Below, in pieces: positions 8,576-17,503 of a stretch of DNA of 64,000 nt. The DNA is from UBA1876 sp003446665. GTDB lineage: Bacteria > Synergistota > Synergistia > Synergistales > Thermovirgaceae. The translations under genes and the position numbers were made by a program. How positions within the stretch are numbered: the first letter of the stretch is position 1; every line of letters starts with the position of its first letter. The notes beneath the pieces were generated by a model. That model saw nothing but the letters and a program-made list of their open reading frames with translations, searched no databases and was not told where the DNA came from. The stretch is from NCBI GenBank assembly GCA_040616305.1, contig CP159918.1, positions 1,550,001 to 1,614,000 of the forward strand, read 5' to 3'.

Positions 8576-9289
8576 ATGGAAATAGGGATTCATGAAGCAG
8601 TCTTTGAGGTGTTTCCGGATTTCACTCGGGGAGTGGTTGTCGGAAGAAACATAGACAACAAGTCAAAAATAAGGGAACTTGAAGAAGAGCTGCGTCTTCT
8701 GGAAGAACGGACAAGGACGGACCAGGCACTCGAAAAATACAAGGAACATCCGAATTTGTCCTCATGGATGAAGGCTTTCCGCGCTTTTGACATAAACCCG
8801 AATTCCTGCCCGCCGTCTATAGTCAACCTGGTAAAGCGAATCCGGAAGGGAGCAACAATTCCTTACATAAATACCGTAGTTTCCCTTATAAACAGGACAA
8901 GCCTGAAATACCTTGTCCCCTGCGGTGGAGACGACCTCGATTCCGTGTCAGGAAATCTGATACTCTGCTACGCTGAGGGTAATGAAACCTATAGACCACT
9001 TGGGAAACCCGATGATCTCGAAAACCCCAAGCCGGGTGAAATAATATACAAAGACTCATCAGACGGTAACGTGTTGTGCAGGGCATGGTGTTGGAGAAAC
9101 AGCGACACCACGAAAATCACCGAAGATACAGCCTTCGTTGCACTCAACGTGGATGGCTTGCCTCCAGTTACGGCTGAAATGACCAGGGATATGACCGAGG
9201 ACCTTGCAGGGAAACTCGAAGCTTTTTGCAAAGCCGAGGTTGAGGTACACATACTTGACGCTAGAAATCCCTCGTTTACATTGAGGTAA
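8576..9289 (+). CDS. B3/4 domain protein (free-standing PheRS-beta-like editing domain)
   Basis: 237 residues. The second half matches the B3/B4 domain that hydrolyses mischarged Tyr-tRNA(Phe) in phenylalanyl-tRNA synthetase beta (PPSIVNLVKRIRKGATIPYINTVV, LVPCGGDDLD, CRAWCWRNSDTTKIT). An N-terminal charged helix lies at about 27-60. ACAGGAGG lies ten bases before the ATG. Free-standing B3/4 proteins are widespread and usually annotated as possible tRNA-editing or amino-acid-binding proteins. The position between a transporter and a peptidase does not settle the role. Confidence 0.85.
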   Translation: MEIGIHEAVFEVFPDFTRGVVVGRNIDNKSKIRELEEELRLLEERTRTDQALEKYKEHPNLSSWMKAFRAFDINPNSCPPSIVNLVKRIRKGATIPYINTVVSLINRTSLKYLVPCGGDDLDSVSGNLILCYAEGNETYRPLGKPDDLENPKPGEIIYKDSSDGNVLCRAWCWRNSDTTKITEDTAFVALNVDGLPPVTAEMTRDMTEDLAGKLEAFCKAEVEVHILDARNPSFTLR

Positions 9290-9331
9290 CCTTCATAAAT
9301 CCGAAATGACATTAAAGAGAGAGGGCTCGAA

Positions 9332-9583
9332 ATGGAACAATTGTTTGAACCTCTTATGGGTGCAGGCTTTATGGGCATTGGCGCCGGCCTTTTGGCTTAT
9401 GCCTATGGAGATAAAATCTGGGGACGCCGCGATAAAAAGAAAAAGAGAAACAAAAAAGCACCATCCGGTTTTTACAACCCCAGTGAGGCAGGCCCGACAA
9501 ATAAACAGGTACGCCTGCGACGCGCAATTTTTAGTGGAATCTGCATAGGACTGATGTTCTTCTTTTACTTCGCCAATCGCTGA
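9332..9583 (+). CDS. Small two-helix membrane protein, unknown
   Basis: 83 residues: a hydrophobic N-terminal stretch (GAGFMGIGAGLLAYAYG), a highly basic middle (RRDKKKKRNKK) and a second hydrophobic segment at the C-terminus (IFSGICIGLMFFFYF). A GAGAGGG ribosome site precedes the ATG. It sits between the B3/4 gene and pepF on the same strand. I do not recognise a family. The coding call rests on ribosome site, spacing and topology. Confidence 0.6.
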   Translation: MEQLFEPLMGAGFMGIGAGLLAYAYGDKIWGRRDKKKKRNKKAPSGFYNPSEAGPTNKQVRLRRAIFSGICIGLMFFFYFANR

Positions 9584-9646
9584 AGAGTAAACCACGCAAA
9601 AAAACGTAAATAAAGAAGCGTAAATGAAGAAGAAAGGATGTTTTCG

Positions 9647-11488
9647 ATGACGTCTGAGAAAGCGAAAGAGGAACGAACACACTCTTTGCCCGAAAGATCG
9701 GACATTCCTGAAAAATATACGTGGCGACTCGAGGATCTTTTCGAAACAGCAAAAGACTGGGAAAAAGCTCTCAAAACCGTGGAATCCACAGGAGAAGACC
9801 TGGCCTCTCGAAAAGGAAGCCTGAAGGCGAGCGCTGAAGGACTCCTGGAAGGGCTAAGCCTTGCAGACACTTTGGAGAAGCTGATGGAAAGGGTTTTTGT
9901 ATATGCCCACATGCTCAGCCATCAAGACACAAGAAACCAAAAAGCGCAGTCGATGGCGGCCAGGGCTGTTTCTTTGGCCGTCAAAACAGGCGAGCTGACT
10001 TCTTTTATCATTCCGGAAATCATCGAAGCTGGACGTGAGCGCATAGAAAGTTTTATCACAGAAAGAAAGGATCTTGAAATCTACAGGTTCCTCCTGGAAG
10101 ATATCTTTCGGCAAAGCGCTCATCGCCTGTCGGCTGAAGAAGAAACGCTCTTGTCCGGAGCAGGAGAGATCGCTCACGCTCCCGAGAATATTTACAGCAT
10201 GCTTACCAACGCCGATATGTCCTTTCCGGAGGTGGAAGACGGAAAAGGGCATCTCCATCCTTTGACACAGGAACTCTACGGCACGTACATCATTTCCCCA
10301 GACAGGACACTCCGCAAAAATTCCTTCAAAGTCCTGCACGGAGTCTTTGGATCTTACAAAAACACTCTGTCAGGTACACTGAACGCGACCTTGAGGTCAT
10401 CTGCTTATTTCGCCCGTAGCCGAAAATATTCATCAACGCTGGAAGCGGCCCTGGCACCCGACAATATTCCCCCTGAGGTATACCATGGGCTGATAGAGAC
10501 AGTCGAGAAACACCTTTATCTACTCCACCGATACACTTCGATCAAAAAAAGAGCCCTCGATCTTGAATCTATTCACATGCACGACATGTACTTCCCTCTG
10601 GCTCCAGAACCAAAGCCGTGCATTTCCTACGAGGACGCCTGCCAAATGGTAGCCGAATCACTTAAGCCACTAGGTGACGAATACGTCTCGCTTTTGATGG
10701 AGGGATTCGAATCTCGATGGATCGACGTCCTTGAAAACCGCGGGAAACGCGGAGGAGCCTACTCCTGGGGCTCATACGGGATCCATCCCTACGTACTCCT
10801 CAACTACAACGGAACCTTCAGGGACGTTTTCACCATAGCTCACGAGATGGGGCATGCGCTTCACAAGGCTTTCACAGACAAAAAACAGCCCTTCGTATAC
10901 TCGGGGCACAGTATTTTTACCGCCGAAGTGGCTTCCACCACCAATGAGATAATCCTTCACGAGGCTTTACAGGAACAAGCGACCTCCCGTGAGGAAAAGC
11001 TTTACTTCGCCAACGCCCTGCTTGAACAGATCAGGACAACCTTTTTCCGCCAAACTCTTTTCGCTGAGTTCGAATTGACGGTACACAACATGATTGCCGA
11101 AGGAGAAGCCCCGACTGCCGAGACCTTCTGCTCTCTGTGGCGCAGCCTGAACGAAAAATATTACGGGCCTGAGCTGGAAATAGACAATGAACTGGAGTAC
11201 GAATGGGCAAGAATCCCCCATTTTTATTCCCCGTTTTACGTGTACCAGTATGCCACAGGGTACGCCGCGGCTACGGCTCTTTCCAGAAACATCAGGGAAG
11301 GCGGCACTCAGGAAGTAAAACGATATCTGGAGTTCCTGGAAAGCGGGAAGTCTGATTACCCTGTAATACTCCTCAGGCGTGCCGGAGTGGACATGACGTC
11401 TTCAGAACCTGTAAAAGAAGTAGCCGCCCTTTTCGAGAAAACACTGGAAAACCTTGAAGGTATCCTTCGGGAAAGTACTGAAAGCTGA
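9647..11488 (+). CDS. pepF: Oligoendopeptidase F (M3 family)
   Basis: Cytoplasmic zinc metallopeptidase that cuts oligopeptides of roughly 7-17 residues. The HEMGHALHK zinc motif lies at about residue 399, with the third ligand in the following FTAEVASTTNE segment. The C-terminal M3 fold ends near IPHFYSPFYVYQYATG. Length of about 613 residues is normal. Two ATGs compete. AAAGGA stands eight bases before the second (9647), so I start there; the first is 9638. A strong terminator follows. It is consistent with a proteolytic, peptide-fermenting organism. Confidence 0.95.
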   Translation: MTSEKAKEERTHSLPERSDIPEKYTWRLEDLFETAKDWEKALKTVESTGEDLASRKGSLKASAEGLLEGLSLADTLEKLMERVFVYAHMLSHQDTRNQKAQSMAARAVSLAVKTGELTSFIIPEIIEAGRERIESFITERKDLEIYRFLLEDIFRQSAHRLSAEEETLLSGAGEIAHAPENIYSMLTNADMSFPEVEDGKGHLHPLTQELYGTYIISPDRTLRKNSFKVLHGVFGSYKNTLSGTLNATLRSSAYFARSRKYSSTLEAALAPDNIPPEVYHGLIETVEKHLYLLHRYTSIKKRALDLESIHMHDMYFPLAPEPKPCISYEDACQMVAESLKPLGDEYVSLLMEGFESRWIDVLENRGKRGGAYSWGSYGIHPYVLLNYNGTFRDVFTIAHEMGHALHKAFTDKKQPFVYSGHSIFTAEVASTTNEIILHEALQEQATSREEKLYFANALLEQIRTTFFRQTLFAEFELTVHNMIAEGEAPTAETFCSLWRSLNEKYYGPELEIDNELEYEWARIPHFYSPFYVYQYATGYAAATALSRNIREGGTQEVKRYLEFLESGKSDYPVILLRRAGVDMTSSEPVKEVAALFEKTLENLEGILRESTES

Positions 11489-11503
11489 CCCTGTATTAAC
11501 GAT

Positions 11504-11537
11504 GGAGGCCGGAAATGTCTTCCGGCCTCCGTTTTTT
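11504..11537 (+). terminator. Rho-independent terminator after pepF
   Basis: Perfect 11-bp stem GGAGGCCGGAA / TTCCGGCCTCC with a five-base loop, then G and six T. Confidence 0.95.
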
Positions 11538-11587
11538 CTTTTCACAAGCTTTTATCGTTGTAAAACCTTACCGGCAACAAGCTTTTG

Positions 11588-12745
11588 CTAGCAAGCGGAG
11601 ACTTTTCTTTCAACCTGAAAACATCCCGCATCCATTGATTTGCCATGCTTACACGAATTACACGGCGGACCGAAAATCTCATCGAATATTTCTTCTACCT
11701 TTTCCATGCGGGTGACTCGTGAAACATTGGTCCCGCAAAAGAAAAGTCCTTCTTCATAGTCTCCTCTGAAAGCATCGACTAAAGCCTGGGCGATGCAAAA
11801 GGCCTTCCGCTCGTTTCTGTAGGCACAATGCGAAAGGCAATTAGCGAAGCAGGGTTTGCTCTTTACGCGCCCCGCAAGATATTCTTCTACAAAGGGGGTT
11901 TTCAGTACCCTGCCGGGAATCCCTACAGGACTTTTTATGACAGTTACATCTTCTTCTTTAGCGTTTATGATTATATCCTTGAACTCCTGGCTCGCGTCAC
12001 CTTCAACTGTCGCAGCGAAGCGTGTGCCCATCTGGACGCCCTTCGCGCCCAACCGGAACATGCGCATTACATCCTGTCGATCCCACAATCCCCCGGCCGC
12101 AATGACTGGAATGTCCACACCGGCCTCATCTTGGAGGTAAGCTACGAGCTCTGGCACAACGTGCTCCAGAGAAAAGCTTTTATCCGTAACTTGTTCAGGC
12201 TTGGGCACCCCCAGGTGACCACCAGCCTCGAGCGGCGTCTCGACTATGAATCCGTCGGGGAGCCTGCCGAATTGCTTTTCCCAACGTCTGTTGATAATAC
12301 GCGCGGCCTTGGTGGTGCTGACTATGGGGACCAGGGCCACGTCAGGAAAATCCGCGGTTATCTCAGGAAGCCTCAAGGGCAGTCCGGCGCCGGATATTAT
12401 GACGTCTACGCCTCCTTCGCAAGCCGACCTGACGTGGTCTTCATAGTCGGTCAAGGCAACCATGGCGTTTACGGCTACAACGCCTTCGGGAGCTATCCTT
12501 TTGGCCTCCGCTATATCTTCCCGTATGACAGTCTTGTTAACCTCGAAATAGTTGTTCCCGTCGTAAAGGGGCGAACACACGGCAAGGCCCACGCTTGCGA
12601 TGGTCCCTACGCCACCGGCTTTTGCGACAGCTCCGGCCAGCCGTGGCCCCGATATTCTTACCCCCATCCCGCCCTGGATCAAAGGATACTTCGGTTCATG
12701 TTTCCCAAGCTTCAGTTTCGGTAAATTACATGAAAAGTCCTTCAC
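11588..12745 (-). CDS. NAD(P)H-dependent flavin oxidoreductase, nitronate monooxygenase-like
   Basis: TIM-barrel FMN protein of the 2-nitropropane dioxygenase / FabK family. Seen are the N-terminal IQGGMGVRISGPRLAGAVAKAGGVG, a central VIISGAGLPL, and VIAAGGLWD with GVQMGTRF near the FMN phosphate site. A Cys-rich segment (PCFANCLSHCAY...FC) and a terminal CNSCKH follow. That Cys-rich tail is seen in an anaerobe-type subgroup and could bind metal. The GTG start overlaps the transglycosylase stop as GTGA, and GGAGG sits six bases upstream. The physiological substrate is unknown. Confidence 0.85.
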   Translation of the reverse strand: MKDFSCNLPKLKLGKHEPKYPLIQGGMGVRISGPRLAGAVAKAGGVGTIASVGLAVCSPLYDGNNYFEVNKTVIREDIAEAKRIAPEGVVAVNAMVALTDYEDHVRSACEGGVDVIISGAGLPLRLPEITADFPDVALVPIVSTTKAARIINRRWEKQFGRLPDGFIVETPLEAGGHLGVPKPEQVTDKSFSLEHVVPELVAYLQDEAGVDIPVIAAGGLWDRQDVMRMFRLGAKGVQMGTRFAATVEGDASQEFKDIIINAKEEDVTVIKSPVGIPGRVLKTPFVEEYLAGRVKSKPCFANCLSHCAYRNERKAFCIAQALVDAFRGDYEEGLFFCGTNVSRVTRMEKVEEIFDEIFGPPCNSCKHGKSMDAGCFQVERKVSAC

Positions 12746-13461
12746 GTCAAAACCTCCATTGGCTGCCAGGCCACAGCAGGCTCGTACAGGCCAGTTGAAG
12801 ACAGCCTTGTTATTCTCTGTTCCTGCTTTTCTTTAAATTCCGCAAGCATAATCTCGTAATTTTTCATCACCCGTTTTATATACCTTTTCCCAGTTGTGCC
12901 CAGATACTTCGCCAGCGCTTCGGAAACGTCTCCATCGCTTGAATCAAGATACCATGAAAATATGTACGTCCCAGCAAGTATATTGTTGCGCGGCTGAATG
13001 AGATCATCTAAGGTTTGTATCCCGCTGAAAGCGGATCTCAGCCCATGCTTGTGGGCATTCCAGTTGATCTGCATCAATCCATAGGCATAACGGGACCGTG
13101 CCTTGTATCGAACAGTGGATTCCTTTATGATCATCGCCGCTATGAGAAAAGGGTTAACGCCAAACAGCTCGGAGGCTTCCAGTATATACTCGCCATATTT
13201 TCTTGCGGCATAAGGCTCCAGCTCGGGATTGACCTTCATAAACCTGTCAGCGATGACGGCAATCTTTTCGTTACCTTTTTCAACATGAACCGGGTTGCTG
13301 GTTTCTTCCGTTTCTTCGGTAGGTGTTTCGACAACTTCTTCGAGGGGTATTCTGTCGTAGACATCGCCTTCCGCAAAGGCAGATCCCACGCAAACATAAA
13401 GAAGCACCAAAAGACAAAGTCCGGAAGGAACCATTGTTTTTCGTAACTTCTTCAACGTCAA
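12742..13461 (-). CDS. Exported lytic transglycosylase (SLT domain)
   Basis: Peptidoglycan lytic transglycosylase. The TTG at 13461 is preceded by GGAGGGAG at nine bases and gives a clean signal peptide (basic LTLKKLRK, hydrophobic GLCLLVLLYVCVG, cleavage near SAFA). The longer frame to 13593 has no such site. The SLT domain covers the middle and C-terminus, with catalytic Glu in IIKESTVRYKARS and the YGLMQIN motif. 239 residues. Co-translated with the downstream flavin oxidoreductase through GTGA, with no obvious functional link. Confidence 0.88.
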   Translation of the reverse strand: MTLKKLRKTMVPSGLCLLVLLYVCVGSAFAEGDVYDRIPLEEVVETPTEETEETSNPVHVEKGNEKIAVIADRFMKVNPELEPYAARKYGEYILEASELFGVNPFLIAAMIIKESTVRYKARSRYAYGLMQINWNAHKHGLRSAFSGIQTLDDLIQPRNNILAGTYIFSWYLDSSDGDVSEALAKYLGTTGKRYIKRVMKNYEIMLAEFKEKQEQRITRLSSTGLYEPAVAWQPMEVLT

Positions 13462-13917
13462 TTTTTTATTCTCCCTCCTCTTTAATGAAGATCGGAACAC
13501 GGTCGAGTTTACCCCATGAATGGCGAAGGTCGCAAGTATAGGGAAGCTTTCAGGATTGAAGGGCCAAAAACGGGAAGATACGATGGGATACAACCTGGTG
13601 ACGTGGCGAGCGCGGGAAAGGCCGCCGCCCGATTAGGCGACATACGCGAGGCATATCCATTCCCGTTACAGGCGACGTAAAATACGTCGACACCAAACAC
13701 AACCGTTTCTTCTAGGAACACCTCGGTATCAGGCGTCTTTCGTTTCAATCTTACTCTATATCTGCGGTTCACCCAAAGACCAAGGCAAGGCTTGACTTTT
13801 TCGACCCACCGAGACCAGATTCCCATCGTCTTTTCTCCGCTTTGGGATGGGATCCCGTTGATTTTTGACACCACAATCAAAAAAAAGGGAACCCCTTTTT
13901 GGGCTCCCATATTTTCT
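13462..13917 (-). other. Gap between tRNA-Leu and transglycosylase gene, no convincing gene
   Basis: It holds a tRNA terminator at its right end. A weak minus-strand promoter (TTGCGA, 18 bp, TAAACT at 13506-13535) would serve the transglycosylase gene. A 105-codon minus-strand frame starting at ATG 13826 has a passable GGAG upstream, but its predicted protein resembles no family and has an irregular composition, so I do not call it. Confidence 0.5.
13881..13909 (-). terminator. Terminator downstream of tRNA-Leu
   Basis: On the minus strand GGGAGCCC and GGGTTCCC form a stem around an A-rich loop, followed by a run of at least eight T. Confidence 0.75.
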
Positions 13918-14004
13918 TGGTGCGGAGGGGGAGACTCGAACTCCCACAGCCCGGAGGCCACCAGGCCCTCAACCTGGCGCGTCTACCTGTTCCGCCACCC
14001 CCGC
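13918..14004 (-). tRNA. tRNA-Leu, anticodon GAG
   Basis: 87 bases including an encoded CCA. The acceptor stem GCGGGGG/CCTCCGC closes with one G-T pair. The anticodon loop is TTGAGGG within a CCAGG/CCTGG stem, giving GAG. The long variable arm is the class II arm expected for leucine, and GTTCGAGTC is the T loop. It reads CUC (and CUU) codons. A terminator follows immediately, so it is probably a single transcript. Confidence 0.97.
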
Positions 14005-14082
14005 TCATTTTTCGACGCGAAAGTCATTATATGAGAGATCACCTCAGGCGTCAACCTTCACTTATTCAACTGGCAGGTACTT

Positions 14083-15021
14083 TCACACACACTCCGAAAG
14101 CAGGTAAACCCAAAAGGGCAGGCTAGCCACAGACAAAAGCGTCGTCGCAGCTACGGCTTCTCCGGCGTATTCTTCGTCCATGCCCATTCCACTGGCGATA
14201 ATAAAGTTGTTTACCGCTGAAGGCATGGCTGAAACAAGTACCACCGAATCTCTCAGTACCGTTTCTACAGGCCACACGTAAAAAGCCAAAAGGACAAGTG
14301 CGGGATGGGCCATGAGCTTGAACAGGGAATCCACCCAGGTGTTTCTCACCGCTTTCATAAGGTGCCCGAACTCCAGGGTTGCCCCCAGAGCCAACAGTGC
14401 GAGTCCGCTCGCTGTGTCGCCAATGATCTTGAACGAGGTATCAAGGACTGATGGAAGTTTCTTCAAACCAAGAAAAGACGCAGCGATCCCGAGAAAACAC
14501 CCCCACACAAGCGGGTTTTTCAGTATCCCTTTCGCAGTTTTTCCCAAGGCTTCCAGTGAAAAACCTCCAGAAATAGCGACTTGTGCCCAGGTCAGGGAAA
14601 TAAGGTTGTACCCCAAAAGTCCGACGGCCAGATACAGTGTCACGGCCTCAAGCCCAGCTTGGCCGAAAGCCAGGGTGACCGCGGGAATGCCCATGAAAAT
14701 ATTATTGGACCTTACAGATACCAGGACCGTTACGGCCCTTTGTTTAATGGGCTGTTTCTTTCGAAGGAGCCGCGACCCAGCCCAGGCAATGGCGGGCACT
14801 GCCAGAAAGGTTACATGAATGGCCCAGAAAAGGTTGATGTTGTCGAAAATGCCCGACCCAACCCTGAGGGTTGTCCTGAAAAGCAGAATGGGCAAGACAG
14901 CCCAATAGAGCATGTTGGTCAGTTGGCCGGCTGATTCTTTTGACAGCAGTCCTGCCTTGCGGATGGCGTGTCCAATGATGATAACCAAAAAAAGCGGTAA
15001 AACCATGGAAAGGCCTTGCAT
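14083..15021 (-). CDS. AEC family transporter (auxin efflux carrier type)
   Basis: 312-residue membrane protein with about ten helices in two repeats. The start MQGLSMVLPLFLVIIIGHAIRKAGLL and the later PSAVNNFIIASGMGMDEEYAGEAVAATTLLS are typical of the AEC/permease family that moves malate, malonate or amino acids in bacteria. GGAGGAG lies five bases before the ATG. It stands alone between the tRNA and the rplS operon. Substrate not predictable. Confidence 0.88.
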   Translation of the reverse strand: MQGLSMVLPLFLVIIIGHAIRKAGLLSKESAGQLTNMLYWAVLPILLFRTTLRVGSGIFDNINLFWAIHVTFLAVPAIAWAGSRLLRKKQPIKQRAVTVLVSVRSNNIFMGIPAVTLAFGQAGLEAVTLYLAVGLLGYNLISLTWAQVAISGGFSLEALGKTAKGILKNPLVWGCFLGIAASFLGLKKLPSVLDTSFKIIGDTASGLALLALGATLEFGHLMKAVRNTWVDSLFKLMAHPALVLLAFYVWPVETVLRDSVVLVSAMPSAVNNFIIASGMGMDEEYAGEAVAATTLLSVASLPFWVYLLSECV

Positions 15022-15062
15022 GGACTCCTCCCTAACCTGGCTCAGGTTCGCAAAATACTTAT

Positions 15063-15104
15063 AAAAAAGGGGCCTTGCCGCGCTAAAGGCGCGCGGCGCG
15101 GCCC
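15063..15104 (-). terminator. Terminator of the ffh-rplS operon
   Basis: Minus-strand stem GGGCC..GCCGCGC / GCGCGGC..GGCCC with a small internal mismatch, followed by six T. It lies 26 bp after rplS. Confidence 0.9.
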
Positions 15105-15129
15105 TGCTCCCGTGTCCCGACCGCTTTTA

Positions 15130-15477
15130 CTAGAAACGCCGTTCCCTGATGCGAGCCGCTTTTCCGCTTCGCTTCCTGAGGTAGTAAAGTTTGGCCCTGC
15201 GCACCCGTCCGTGCCTTACTACCTCAATGTGATCGATGGACGGACAATGCAGGGGAAAAATCCTCTCCACACCGATGCCTCCAGAGACTTTCCTTACGGT
15301 AAAGGTCTCCCGTGAACCTCCGTGTTTCCTGGCGATTACCACCCCTTCAAAAACCTGGATGCGTTCCCTGTTTCCTTCAGTTACCCTGACATGCACCTTG
15401 ACGGTATCACCAGCGCGGAATTCGGGAACATCGCTACGGGTGAACTTGTTTTCAACAAGAGCTATTTTTTGATCCAT
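15130..15477 (-). CDS. rplS: Ribosomal protein bL19
   Basis: Large-subunit protein at the subunit interface. The 115 residues carry the family core RAGDTVKVHVRVTEGNRERIQVFEGVVIARK and the C-terminal RRAKLYYLRKRSGKAARIRE. The ATG at 15477 follows GGAGGGATACAGG, and an upstream in-frame extension is rejected. It is the last gene of ylxM-ffh-rpsP-khpA-rimM-trmD-rplS and is followed by the operon terminator. Confidence 0.98.
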   Translation of the reverse strand: MDQKIALVENKFTRSDVPEFRAGDTVKVHVRVTEGNRERIQVFEGVVIARKHGGSRETFTVRKVSGGIGVERIFPLHCPSIDHIEVVRHGRVRRAKLYYLRKRSGKAARIRERRF

Positions 15478-15511
15478 CCTGTATCCCTCCCAGTAGGAAC
15501 ATTCATTCTTT

Positions 15512-16708
15512 CTAACAACGGCAAAATCCGAAAAACCTGTCCAAAACAACTGTGAGGCTCCCATGAAGAGACAGGAACTCCCCCTGTTCCTCTTTTTTGC
15601 ATGGGTCCTTTCCCTGGTGTGCGGCTTCCGGAACATCATTCGGGCGGCCGAACGTAAAGATAACCGGTCTTTCGTCCTCCAGGACCTTTCTTTTGGCCCG
15701 CTTCAGGTCGGTTGCCCGATCTTTTGAAAAAAACCCGACATCGATCACGATTGGTTCAAGTTTTTCTTTCCTGCACACCCATTCGGCTGCTTCTTCGATC
15801 CCTTTCACCGATTTAAGGAAAGATGGAGCACATATCCCCGGAAGAATTTCTTTCAGTTTTTTCACCTGTTCTGTGGCCGTTTTACCTCCGTCTTCGACTG
15901 ATGCCAGAAACAATTTGCTGCACCCCATCACGCGCATATCCCTTGCGATTTCGGTTAACCGGGTATTACAACCGGTCTTTTCAAAAGGCTCGAGATACAA
16001 AAGGACGCAAACATTCTTTTGAAGATAGGGTCGCACATCGGCATCTTCTACAATATCCGGCCTTCTTTCAAGGGTGCGGCGCACGGCTTCTTTCCTTCTC
16101 CAGGTCTCGACGGCTCCGTGATTTCCACTCAGAAGAACCTCGGGTACTTTTTTGCCACGCCACTCGGGCGGTCTCGTGTAATGGGGCGTGTCCAGCATGC
16201 CTCTGAAAAAGGAGTCTTCACGGACGGCCTCGTCCTTTCCGACCACTCCCGGAACACGCCTTGAAAGGGCATCCATAAGCGCCATTGCCGGGATTTCGCC
16301 TCCCGTGAGGACGAAATCACCAAGGGAAACCTCCATATCCACGAAAGATTCTACAAACCGTTCGTCTATGCCCTCGTAATGGCCGCAGACCAGTATTATA
16401 TGATCGCATACTGAAAGCTCTTCCACGAGTCCCTGGTCCATTTTTCTGCCCTGAGGACTCATCAAAATCACCTTAGCGTCACTTTTACCCGCGACATCCA
16501 CCGCACGGGCAAGCGGTTCGGCCATCATCACCATTCCGCCGCCACCATAGGCGTAATCATCGATCTGCCGGTGGGGCCCTTCGGCAAAGTCCCGTGGATT
16601 CAGCAATTCGTAGCTGATCAGACTTCTTCGCACAGCTTTCCCGATAATGCTTGCATTGAAGAAAGTCTCGAAATATTCAGGAAAGGCACTGATCACTGAA
16701 AACTTCAT
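15512..16708 (-). CDS. trmD: TrmD tRNA (m1G37) methyltransferase fused to a second SPOUT-type domain
   Basis: Residues 1 to about 240 are TrmD, which methylates G37 next to the anticodon. They include QIDDYAYGGGGMVMM and the knot segment VCGHYEGIDERFVESFVDMEVSLGDFVLTGGE. The remaining ~150 residues (from VCVLLYLEPFEKTGCN) resemble the stand-alone SAM-dependent RNA methyltransferase domain I know as Methyltrn_RNA_4 (TM1570-like), ending near FTFGRPNDVPEAAH. 398 residues against about 240-260 for TrmD alone shows a real fusion. The ATG overlaps the rimM stop by one base (TGATG). The target of the second domain is unknown. Confidence 0.92.
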   Translation of the reverse strand: MKFSVISAFPEYFETFFNASIIGKAVRRSLISYELLNPRDFAEGPHRQIDDYAYGGGGMVMMAEPLARAVDVAGKSDAKVILMSPQGRKMDQGLVEELSVCDHIILVCGHYEGIDERFVESFVDMEVSLGDFVLTGGEIPAMALMDALSRRVPGVVGKDEAVREDSFFRGMLDTPHYTRPPEWRGKKVPEVLLSGNHGAVETWRRKEAVRRTLERRPDIVEDADVRPYLQKNVCVLLYLEPFEKTGCNTRLTEIARDMRVMGCSKLFLASVEDGGKTATEQVKKLKEILPGICAPSFLKSVKGIEEAAEWVCRKEKLEPIVIDVGFFSKDRATDLKRAKRKVLEDERPVIFTFGRPNDVPEAAHQGKDPCKKEEQGEFLSLHGSLTVVLDRFFGFCRC

Positions 16709-17247
16709 CAGTCCCACAGTCCGTCGAGGAGGCGCACAAGGATAACGCCTCTTTCGAGGTCTACCAACCTGACGACTTCGCGGATCGCCGGGAGCATCTT
16801 TTGACTGCCTTCCGGCGTCTTTACAACGTACACATCGTTGCCACCGGTGGGGAAAATTTCGCATATCACGCCCAAAATCTCTCCGCTTTCCTCGTCTTCC
16901 ACGGAAAGCCCAAGGATATCGTCGACCCAGAAAGAATCCTCGGGAAGAGTTACCCTTTCTTGTGCGGGTATCTTGATGGAAAGGCCCTTCATGGCTTCCG
17001 CATCGTCGCGGTCAACTATCCCTGAGGCTTTGGCGAGGTACACGCCTTTTCCTTCCTGAAAACGCATGGACACTATATCGAGGCTCATCTTGTGCCAGCC
17101 TTCGGGGCTGTACAGCTCCAACCGGTCCATTTCTTCGAAGCGGCTCGGGAAGTCAGTCAGAGGGACTATTCTGAATTCCCCCCTGACGCCGTGCGCTCCT
17201 GCGATTTTTCCGATCGTTACCGTTTTCGTCCCCGGCAATTCCGACAC
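16708..17247 (-). CDS. rimM: Ribosome maturation factor RimM
   Basis: 16S rRNA processing protein that binds uS19 during 30S head assembly. An N-terminal barrel (TVTIGKIAGAHGVRGEFRIVPLT) and a C-terminal PRC barrel (WVDDILGLSVED, MLPAIREVVRLVDLERGVILV) are both visible. The start is not ATG. GTG at 17247 follows GGAAG, while TTG at 17235 has a better GAGGTG six bases upstream and is an equal candidate. It overlaps trmD and follows khpA directly, in the usual operon order. Confidence 0.95.
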   Translation of the reverse strand: MSELPGTKTVTIGKIAGAHGVRGEFRIVPLTDFPSRFEEMDRLELYSPEGWHKMSLDIVSMRFQEGKGVYLAKASGIVDRDDAEAMKGLSIKIPAQERVTLPEDSFWVDDILGLSVEDEESGEILGVICEIFPTGGNDVYVVKTPEGSQKMLPAIREVVRLVDLERGVILVRLLDGLWD

Positions 17248-17248
17248 C

Positions 17249-17494
17249 TCATTCTTCCAGGATATCAACGTCGACTTTGTCACCCGGTTTGACCGCCGCA
17301 GCCTTGGCTATCATCCTGATTGCGTTTATCGTGGCCCCATGTTTCCCGATGACTCGACCTATGTCCTCGGGAGCAGTTTTTACTGACAAATTGACTACCC
17401 CAGATTCGGTACGCTGCGTTTGTATCCGGACTTCTTCGGGCTTGGTGACCAGGTTTTTTACCACAAAACCGACAAGTTCCTCGTAATCAGGCAT
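17249..17494 (-). CDS. khpA: KH-domain RNA-binding protein KhpA (YlqC)
   Basis: 81-residue single KH domain. The RNA-binding GxxG loop is present as IGKHGATINAIR, within VNLSVKTAPEDIGRVIG. It is known to pair with KhpB/Jag and to affect cell size and sRNA binding in Gram-positives. It sits between rpsP and rimM as in many bacteria. Confidence 0.95.
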   Translation of the reverse strand: MPDYEELVGFVVKNLVTKPEEVRIQTQRTESGVVNLSVKTAPEDIGRVIGKHGATINAIRMIAKAAAVKPGDKVDVDILEE

Positions 17495-17503
17495 AGGCCC
17501 CGC

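Noticed and set aside
13509..13826. Hypothetical protein between tRNA-Leu and the transglycosylase gene
   Set aside because: Only a weak ribosome site; irregular composition and no family. Kept as a described gap.
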